Shown: in pieces, positions 6,419-10,558 of the stretch
How positions within the stretch are numbered: the stretch's first letter is position 1
How the letters are laid out: every line of letters starts with the position of its first letter
Assembly: GCF_937903345.1 (NCBI RefSeq)
Contig: NZ_CALCZQ010000028.1
Location: forward strand, 1 to 10,558
Origin: an uncultured Emticicia sp.
GTDB lineage: Bacteria; Bacteroidota; Bacteroidia; Cytophagales; Spirosomataceae
Length of the DNA: 10,558 nucleotides
Direction: 5' to 3'
The notes under the pieces: model-generated
What the model saw: only the letters and a program-made list of their open reading frames with translations
The model's database searches: none
Told to the model about the DNA's origin: nothing
Made by a program: the position numbers and the translations under genes

Positions 6419-6979
6419 TTATTCTTCCCCGTCTTCATCGTCGGGTGTTCCAGCCTCATCTAGATATACCTCAATTAAACCCAAAGGCAAATTCGTATAA
6501 AGTTCTTTTTTTGCACGGTCAAGCGACTTCACTATTTCATCACTCACAGGAATCAATATTTCTTGGTTCAAGTAGTTCATCGCTATTAGGTCCTGAGCTT
6601 CAGCAGTATAAACAGCGGTTACCTTACCCAATTTACCTTGCAAATCATCAACAATATCAAAACCTATGATTTCGTGATAGTAGAATTGGTCATCGTCCAA
6701 TTCTTCTAAATTTTCATTGGGCAAATATAAATCGCAATTAATAAGATTTTGTGCAGCTTCAATTGAGTCAACATGTTCAAACTTGATAATTGACTTATTG
6801 GCTCTTATCTGAATCTGTTCTACAAAGTAAGGTATTAACTCCCCTTTCATTTCTACCAGAATCGATTCTAAATCTTCATATTCTTCGGGGTAATCAACAT
6901 CTAACCAAATAGCCATTTCGCCTTTTAGGCCGTGGGTTTTGGTTAGTTTTCCCACTAAATAACAATCTTCTTTTGTCAT
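6419..6979 (-). CDS. rimM: ribosome maturation factor RimM
   Basis: RimM binds ribosomal protein S19 and helps assemble the head of the 30S subunit. From the ATG at 6979 the protein has 186 residues. The N-terminal RimM domain opens with YLVGKLTKTHGLKGEM, the family signature. The C-terminal PRC-barrel begins near DDQFYYHEIIGFDIVD and includes EILIPVSDEIV and LPLGLIEVYLDEAG. The tail is acidic (DDEDGEE). A TTG at 6988 in frame would add three residues, but the ATG at 6979 fits the family better. Its stop is 11 bases before trmD, so the two are translated from one mRNA. No TAnnTTTG box was found between it and the rpsP terminator, so transcription may come from read-through. Confidence 0.95.
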   Translation of the reverse strand: MTKEDCYLVGKLTKTHGLKGEMAIWLDVDYPEEYEDLESILVEMKGELIPYFVEQIQIRANKSIIKFEHVDSIEAAQNLINCDLYLPNENLEELDDDQFYYHEIIGFDIVDDLQGKLGKVTAVYTAEAQDLIAMNYLNQEILIPVSDEIVKSLDRAKKELYTNLPLGLIEVYLDEAGTPDDEDGEE

Positions 6980-7003
6980 AGTAAGCAAATTATGGAATTA
7001 AAT

Positions 7004-7034
7004 AAAAATCCTCGCTTTTAGGGCGAGGATTTTT
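7004..7034 (-). terminator. stem-loop terminator between rpsP and rimM
   Basis: ATCCTCGC (7008-7015) and GCGAGGAT (7023-7030) form an 8-pair GC-containing stem with a 7-base loop. A/T runs extend it to about 12 pairs and give a U-tract on both strands. On the minus strand it lies about 25 bases after the rpsP stop and before rimM, so it should end or attenuate the rpsP transcript. By symmetry it could also act on the plus strand. Confidence 0.8.
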
Positions 7035-7058
7035 TATATGTGACTGAGAGTGTAAAAA

Positions 7059-7616
7059 TTACGCTTCTACAGATGCTTCCTCGGCAGTTTCAGCTACAGG
7101 GGCTTCTTCTACTGCTTGGTTGGCTTCTGCTTCTTGGGCAGCAACCTCAGCTTCTGCTTCAGCTATTGCTTTTTGTTGAGCGGCTTCCATATCAGCACGT
7201 TTTTTCTTTTCTGCATCAAATGCAGCTTTTTTAACTGCATCTTTACCTTCTGTTAATTTTGCAATCTTAATTTCTCTTTTTGCGTCTTTTTCTTTAGACC
7301 AAGCCTCAAAACGAGCATCGGCAACATCTTGCGTAATGGCTCCTTTTTCTACACCTACCTGTAGGTGTTTTTTCAACATAACACCTCTTACAGACAAGAT
7401 TTTTCTTGTTGTATCTGTTGGCTCTGCTCCAACCATTAACCAATATACAGCTCTTTCATCTTTCAATGAAATTCCTGCTGGCGTCGATTGTGGATTGTAT
7501 TGACCTAATTTCTCGATGAATTTACCATCACGAGGTGAGCGAGAGTCAGCTACTACGATGTCATACACTGGTGCCTGCTTGCGTCCTCTTCTTGCTAATC
7601 TGATTTTAACTGCCAT
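7059..7616 (-). CDS. rpsP: 30S ribosomal protein S16 with Ala/Glu-rich C-terminal extension
   Basis: S16 is a small-subunit protein bound to the 5' domain of 16S rRNA. Residues 1-85 are the classic S16 domain: MAVKIRLARRGRKQAPVYDI at the start, DSRSPRDGKFIEKLGQYNP (24-42) and the stretch DERAVYWLMVGAEPTDT. The full length is 185 residues, about twice the usual 80-90. The extra half is a Lys-rich helix region followed by an Ala/Glu-rich tail (repeats such as AEAEAEVAAQEAEA). Such tails are common in Bacteroidota S16. The ATG at 7616 directly precedes the conserved N-terminus. It is transcribed from the promoter at 7669-7699 and is followed by its own stem-loop terminator. Confidence 0.97.
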   Translation of the reverse strand: MAVKIRLARRGRKQAPVYDIVVADSRSPRDGKFIEKLGQYNPQSTPAGISLKDERAVYWLMVGAEPTDTTRKILSVRGVMLKKHLQVGVEKGAITQDVADARFEAWSKEKDAKREIKIAKLTEGKDAVKKAAFDAEKKKRADMEAAQQKAIAEAEAEVAAQEAEANQAVEEAPVAETAEEASVEA

Positions 7617-7637
7617 TTCTTTTTATTATTTAAAGTT

Positions 7638-7652
7638 GGGGAACTCGTCCCC
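7638..7652 (-). promoter_or_regulatory. hairpin in the rpsP 5' leader
   Basis: On the minus strand GGGGA and TCCCC form a 5-pair GC-rich stem around the loop CGAGT. The hairpin lies about 22 bases before the rpsP start and just after the promoter, in otherwise AT-rich DNA. It may affect mRNA stability or control translation, but no known leader family was recognised. Confidence 0.4.
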
Positions 7653-7668
7653 TGTTTTATTTGGACTG

Positions 7669-7699
7669 CAAAGGTATGACTATTGAATTGAAAATCAAA
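7669..7699 (-). promoter_or_regulatory. rpsP promoter, Bacteroidota type
   Basis: On the minus strand a TTTG (7699-7696) is followed by a 19-base spacer and TACCTTTG (7676-7669). This fits the Bacteroidota consensus TTG-N19-TAnnTTTG. Transcription should start near 7662, leaving a leader of about 45 bases before the rpsP ATG at 7616. Confidence 0.8.
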
Positions 7700-7821
7700 T
7701 ATTTAACAGAAATTTTGTTGAATTTTAAATGCAAATATCGTTTTTTAAGGATTTTTTTATCCTAATTTTAAGTTTTGAAAAAGAAAAAATAAGTCTATAA
7801 GCCGAATTCTGTACAATTATA

Positions 7822-7935
7822 CAATTATTAATTATCAATAAAAAGTTAATCAAAAGCATTTTAGGTAATTAGTGAAACTCAGCCAATGTACTTTAAAATA
7901 AATAAAGATAACTTACAATTGATAATTGATAATTG
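7822..7935. repeat. palindromic AT-rich insertion in the P18 helix of rnpB
   Basis: Terminal inverted repeats at 7822-7839 and 7918-7935 match at 17 of 18 bases (CAATTATTAATTATCAAT against its complement). A second inner pair, AAGTTA (7843-7848) and TAACTT (7909-7914), prolongs the stem. The right arm is a tandem of the 7-mer ATTGATA. It sits between GATAAATGAT and ACAGAATTCGG of RNase P RNA, where E. coli has a hairpin with only 8 bases between the same anchors; here there are 135. It looks like a MITE-like or short palindromic repeat that was tolerated because P18 is peripheral. Confidence 0.65.
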
Positions 7936-8020
7936 AAAAAAGTTCTTATCATTTATCTCGAACAAGTATTACTACTTGCCTCTATCAACCTACCCTCCGA
8001 CTCAGACGAGCAGCCCTTTG

Positions 8021-8105
8021 CAGTGAACAGTTATCAATTCAACAGTATTTTAAAGGGATTTTTATCAAATACCTTATACTACTCGAAACTGATAACTGTT
8101 CACTG
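8021..8105. repeat. palindromic insertion in the P13/P14 region of rnpB
   Basis: CAGTGAACAGTTATCA (8021-8036) and its exact complement (8090-8105) form a 16-pair perfect stem. Inside it GTATTT and AAATAC form a further stem. On the RNA strand the block lies between the 5' strand of P13 (AACCGGCG) and the P14 sequence AGGGCTGCTCGTCT, where other bacteria have only a few bases. No clear target-site duplication is visible. The TGAACAGTTATCAG word is typical of dispersed short repeats in several bacterial groups, so this is probably a small mobile repeat. Confidence 0.65.
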
Positions 8106-8358
8106 ATACGCCGGTTTATTTGGTCTTTCAGCTCATGAGGTTTACCATGCCTCGTTTGTCGCCAAACGAGCGGTAGGCTCTTACCCTACCTTTTCACCTT
8201 TTCCGTATGGCTACGGTAGTTTATTTTCTGTTGCACTAGCTGTAAATAGTCGGTCGCCCGATTATTTCCTACCCGTTAGGTAGCATGATGCTCTTTGCTG
8301 TTCGGACTTTCCTCAATTCTCGAAAGAATCGCGATAAGACAACTTATTTTTTCTAATA

Positions 8359-8366
8359 CAAAGGTA
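8359..8366 (-). promoter_or_regulatory. rnpB -7 promoter box (TACCTTTG)
   Basis: TACCTTTG on the minus strand is identical to the rpsP -7 box and lies 8 bases before the first base of the P1 helix of rnpB, the spacing expected for a start at the RNA's 5' end. No matching TTTG -33 element is obvious upstream. Confidence 0.65.
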
Positions 8367-8864
8367 GAAAAAAACTTTAAAATCTTAGAAAATGAATTAG
8401 CCTTTTAAAATGTATTGCTAATTTATAACCATTTTATATTATTATTCATCTTCAAGACATGTAGGAACTTTATTATTTTTTAAATTTTATTATACAATTT
8501 AATAAACAAGTAAGTGTTGAATATCCATTATTTTTAGAATACTAGAATTAAATATTTTTAATTCTAGAAATGATAGTTTGAACAAGATGAAAAACAATTA
8601 ATTCTTATATTTTCAACAACTCTTCACTGATTTTAACAATAAATTCTCGTTAATTATTATTCATTTTCATTGCCAACAAATTAAAATTTCTTAATTTTAT
8701 TAGTTTAAGACATAAATTGATTTTCTGAGTGATCAAATCTTAATTAAAATAAGCTAAAAAAGATATTATTTTTAGAGGAAAAAACATATTTTCAAATTTA
8801 CGATTTTAACAAAATTGGAGGCTCTCTTTATAAACAACTAACGCACTATAAAATTAATTGTATC
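8367..8864. other. gene-free, very AT-rich intergenic region
   Basis: Both strands are full of stop codons and no protein of useful length or recognisable RNA is visible. The only structure seen is a perfect hairpin at 8542-8567. A TAAATTTG word on the minus strand (8800-8793) resembles a -7 box but has no suitable -33 element or downstream gene. No convincing promoter for the gene at 8865 was found, though one should lie here. Confidence 0.6.
8542..8567. repeat. perfect 11-bp hairpin
   Basis: CTAGAATTAAA (8542-8552), loop TATT, TTTAATTCTAG (8557-8567): eleven perfect pairs. Neither side is followed by a run of T, so it is not a standard intrinsic terminator. It could be a protein-binding palindrome upstream of the gene at 8865, or a remnant of a small repeat. 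Confidence 0.45.
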
Positions 8865-10558
8865 ATGTTTTCAAATGAATACATTGAATATTTGATTAAT
8901 CGTGGCAATAGCGAAAAAAATCAAATATTTGAAACAAAGAGTAAACTCCCAACTGATTTTTTTATCACAATTTGTGCATTCTTAAATAATGAAGGAGGAG
9001 AAATTATCATAGTTGAATCATTAGAAAAAGTAATCATTGGACTTTCAGATGATGATTTAAATTTTCTAAATGAAAAAATTAAAGTCGGATTAGAAAATCA
9101 CATTAATATAAGCCCCAAAATAAGGCTAACAATTAAGTTCTTAAATTTTAACAATCAAAATATACTTTATATAAAAATACCTACAGGGCAAGTTGTATAT
9201 ACTTGCAGAGGGGGAAAAAGTATTTATGAACGAAGAGGTGCCTCAAATTATCTTCTAACGAATATAACTGATCAGCTTAGAATACAAGAAAAGAAGCAGG
9301 TGTACTATCCTGATATAAAAATTATTAAATATTTAAACGAAACACATTTTAACTTAGATATTTATAAAAAAGCTCTTAATTTAATTGCACAAACGAAAGC
9401 CTCACATCCATGGTTAAAAATGGATTTTGAGCAGGTTATGAAAAGTTCGGGTCTTTGGAGAGTAGATTTATACACAAGAGAAAGTGGATATACCATTGCA
9501 GCGGCATTACTTTTTGGTAAAGATGAAGTTATTTCAACTATCTTACCAAGTTTTAGAGTTGATGCCTTGAGAGAGAAAGAAGGGTATGAAGGTTATTATG
9601 ATAGAGATACATTTACAACAAATCTTATTGATACATATTTTAGATTAATGAGCTTTGTAAGTAAACATCTACCTGACATTTTTATTATAAAAGATTCGGT
9701 AAGAATTGGTATAAGGGATCAAATATACAGAGAGGTTTTTATTAATTTTTTAATACATCAAGATTATAGTGTTGGCCTTCCTTCAAAATTTGCAATTACA
9801 CAATCAGATGGAACATTTACAGCAAATGGCAATAAAATTGTGTTCAATAAGAATATCGACCCTGATAATTATCAACCCTTTCCTAAAAACCCATTGATAG
9901 GTAAATTTTTGAGAGAAATGGGTTTAGCAGAGGAATTAGGTTTTGGACTGAAAAAGATAACATCGTTGGTAAGTACCTTTTCTGATGATAAACCACAATT
10001 TCATGATGGTCAAGTATTTTTTACCTCAATTCCTGCACCGACAAAAAAAATATTTAAACAAGTTGAAAGTCAGCAAATCATTTCACAAATTCCAACAGTT
10101 TTAGATTTTCAAAAAGACAATCATGATAATTCAATCCAAATGGTTATTAATGAAACGAATAAGGTAGCAAATACCTCACAACACTATAATGATGAATACA
10201 CACAAAAAGCTGCAAATAAATCAATTGACGACGAATTGATTATTAACATAAAATCAAAAAATGATAATAAAACAAACGATGAAATAAAGTTAGAAGAAAT
10301 TTACAAAAGACTTTTTGAATACGCCAGTGACAGCAAAAAAACAAGATTAATTAATATTATACTCTTATTACGTGATACGCAGTTTTCTACAACTCAGAAT
10401 TTAATTATTCAATTAAATGTATCAAGAGAAACAATTGCTCGTGACGTAAAAACACTTAAAGAAAACATTAAAAATCCTGATGAATTAAGCATTGCAGAGG
10501 CTTTGCTAATTGGGTATCGAGATGAATTGGATAGAGATTTGGTGAGGGCTTACAGCAA
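8865..10558 (+). CDS. Schlafen AlbA_2 / RecG-C HATPase-like protein with C-terminal HTH (3' end missing)
   Basis: The gene runs off the window after 564 codons. The AlbA_2 (Schlafen-type) domain is at about 1-135: FETKSK (22-27) is the E-x-K site, FLNNEGGEIIIV follows, and YERRGASNY (121-129) is the family's R-x-G-x-S-N end. A RecG C-terminal-like, GHKL/HATPase-related region follows at about 285-375: REVFINFLIHQDY (289-301, with N294), KNPLIGKF (341-348) and GLAEELGFGLKKI (353-365). Known: this pairing (COG2865-like) is called a putative transcriptional regulator or helicase-related protein. A polar linker rich in Asn, Gln, Lys and Asp (about 390-480) leads to a helix-turn-helix with VSRETIARDVKTLK (519-532), like DeoR or other winged-helix proteins. 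The ATG at 8865 gives the natural start. Some such proteins belong to antiphage systems, but nothing here proves that. Confidence 0.85.
   Translation, partial: MFSNEYIEYLINRGNSEKNQIFETKSKLPTDFFITICAFLNNEGGEIIIVESLEKVIIGLSDDDLNFLNEKIKVGLENHINISPKIRLTIKFLNFNNQNILYIKIPTGQVVYTCRGGKSIYERRGASNYLLTNITDQLRIQEKKQVYYPDIKIIKYLNETHFNLDIYKKALNLIAQTKASHPWLKMDFEQVMKSSGLWRVDLYTRESGYTIAAALLFGKDEVISTILPSFRVDALREKEGYEGYYDRDTFTTNLIDTYFRLMSFVSKHLPDIFIIKDSVRIGIRDQIYREVFINFLIHQDYSVGLPSKFAITQSDGTFTANGNKIVFNKNIDPDNYQPFPKNPLIGKFLREMGLAEELGFGLKKITSLVSTFSDDKPQFHDGQVFFTSIPAPTKKIFKQVESQQIISQIPTVLDFQKDNHDNSIQMVINETNKVANTSQHYNDEYTQKAANKSIDDELIINIKSKNDNKTNDEIKLEEIYKRLFEYASDSKKTRLINIILLLRDTQFSTTQNLIIQLNVSRETIARDVKTLKENIKNPDELSIAEALLIGYRDELDRDLVRAYS

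Larger units (their letters stand above)
7786..8350 (-). ncRNA. rnpB: RNase P RNA, type A, with two large insertions
   Basis: This is the catalytic RNA that removes 5' leaders from pre-tRNAs. On the minus strand the 5' P4 motif GAGGAAAGTCCGAAC (8314-8300) and the 3' partner ACAGAATTCGGCTTA (7812-7798) are present. The usual CCGGG/CCCGG pairs are replaced by CCGAA/TTCGG, a compensatory change that implies a working helix. GGTAGGGTAAGAGCCTACC (8190-8172), GCATGGTAAACC (8150-8139), the CCA-binding loop GGAGGGTAGG (7998-7989) and GATAAATGAT (7957-7948) are all recognisable. The ends AAAATAAGT (8350-8342) and ACTTATTTT (7794-7786) form P1, followed by a U-rich run that may help termination. At about 565 bases it is much longer than the usual 350-400. 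The excess comes from palindromic blocks at 8021-8105 and 7822-7935. Confidence 0.93.

Noticed and set aside
6343..6669. Plus-strand open frame of 108 codons
   Set aside because: It is antisense to the trmD start and the rimM 3' half; both are well-supported genes.
7921..7935. CRISPR-type repeats from the ATTGATA tandem
   Set aside because: The units are 7 bases long and have no spacers.
7926..8138. Plus-strand open frame of 70 codons
   Set aside because: It lies within rnpB, whose conserved core and compensatory P4 pairs explain the sequence.
8793..8800. Minus-strand promoter (TAAATTTG)
   Set aside because: There is no -33 element at the right distance and no gene or RNA downstream on that strand before rnpB's own promoter.

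Overview
The window looks like Bacteroidota, probably a low-GC member of Cytophagia or Flavobacteriia; the sequence does not settle the genus. Four things support this. The DNA is AT-rich. There is an rpsP-rimM-trmD cluster whose S16 protein carries a long Ala/Glu-rich tail. A promoter of the Bacteroidota form TTTG-N19-TAnnTTTG precedes rpsP, and a matching TACCTTTG box precedes rnpB. Most genes lack a clear Shine-Dalgarno sequence.

Left part (about 1-5610): an accessory region with every gene on the + strand and no shared pathway. In order it holds a class I SAM methyltransferase with an N-terminal hydrophobic segment (142-1098), a DUF3267-type membrane protein whose HExxH motif has become CEYIH (1265-1855), an unrecognised membrane protein (1909-2577), a small membrane protein with a VanZ-like C-terminus (2595-3008), a probably exported lipoprotein flavin amine oxidase (3195-4556), a bleomycin-resistance-like VOC protein (4673-5032) and a muconolactone-isomerase-like small barrel protein (5283-5555). 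Three gaps carry the same 14-base motif, A[GA]CTGCAAA[AT][CT]GTT, at the 3' end of an element whose two ends can pair (1148-1242, 3021-3150, 5541-5610). This resembles the recombination sites of gene cassettes. The last element lies just before the first core gene, so the accessory block ends abruptly there.

Middle part (5685-7699, - strand): the conserved translation cluster. rpsP has its own promoter and a 5'-leader hairpin, and is followed by a strong stem-loop terminator. rimM and trmD then lie 11 bases apart. The cluster converges on the accessory block.

Right part: rnpB, the RNA of RNase P, lies on the - strand (about 7786-8350). Its core is complete and its P4 helix is preserved by compensatory changes. 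Two AT-rich palindromic blocks interrupt it, one in the P13/P14 region and one in P18, and both look like small mobile repeats tolerated in peripheral helices. A gene-free, very AT-rich stretch of about 500 bases follows. The window then ends inside a long + strand gene (8865 onward) for a Schlafen-type AlbA_2 plus RecG-C/HATPase-like protein with an extra C-terminal helix-turn-helix. Such proteins are seen as regulators and in defence or mobile contexts.
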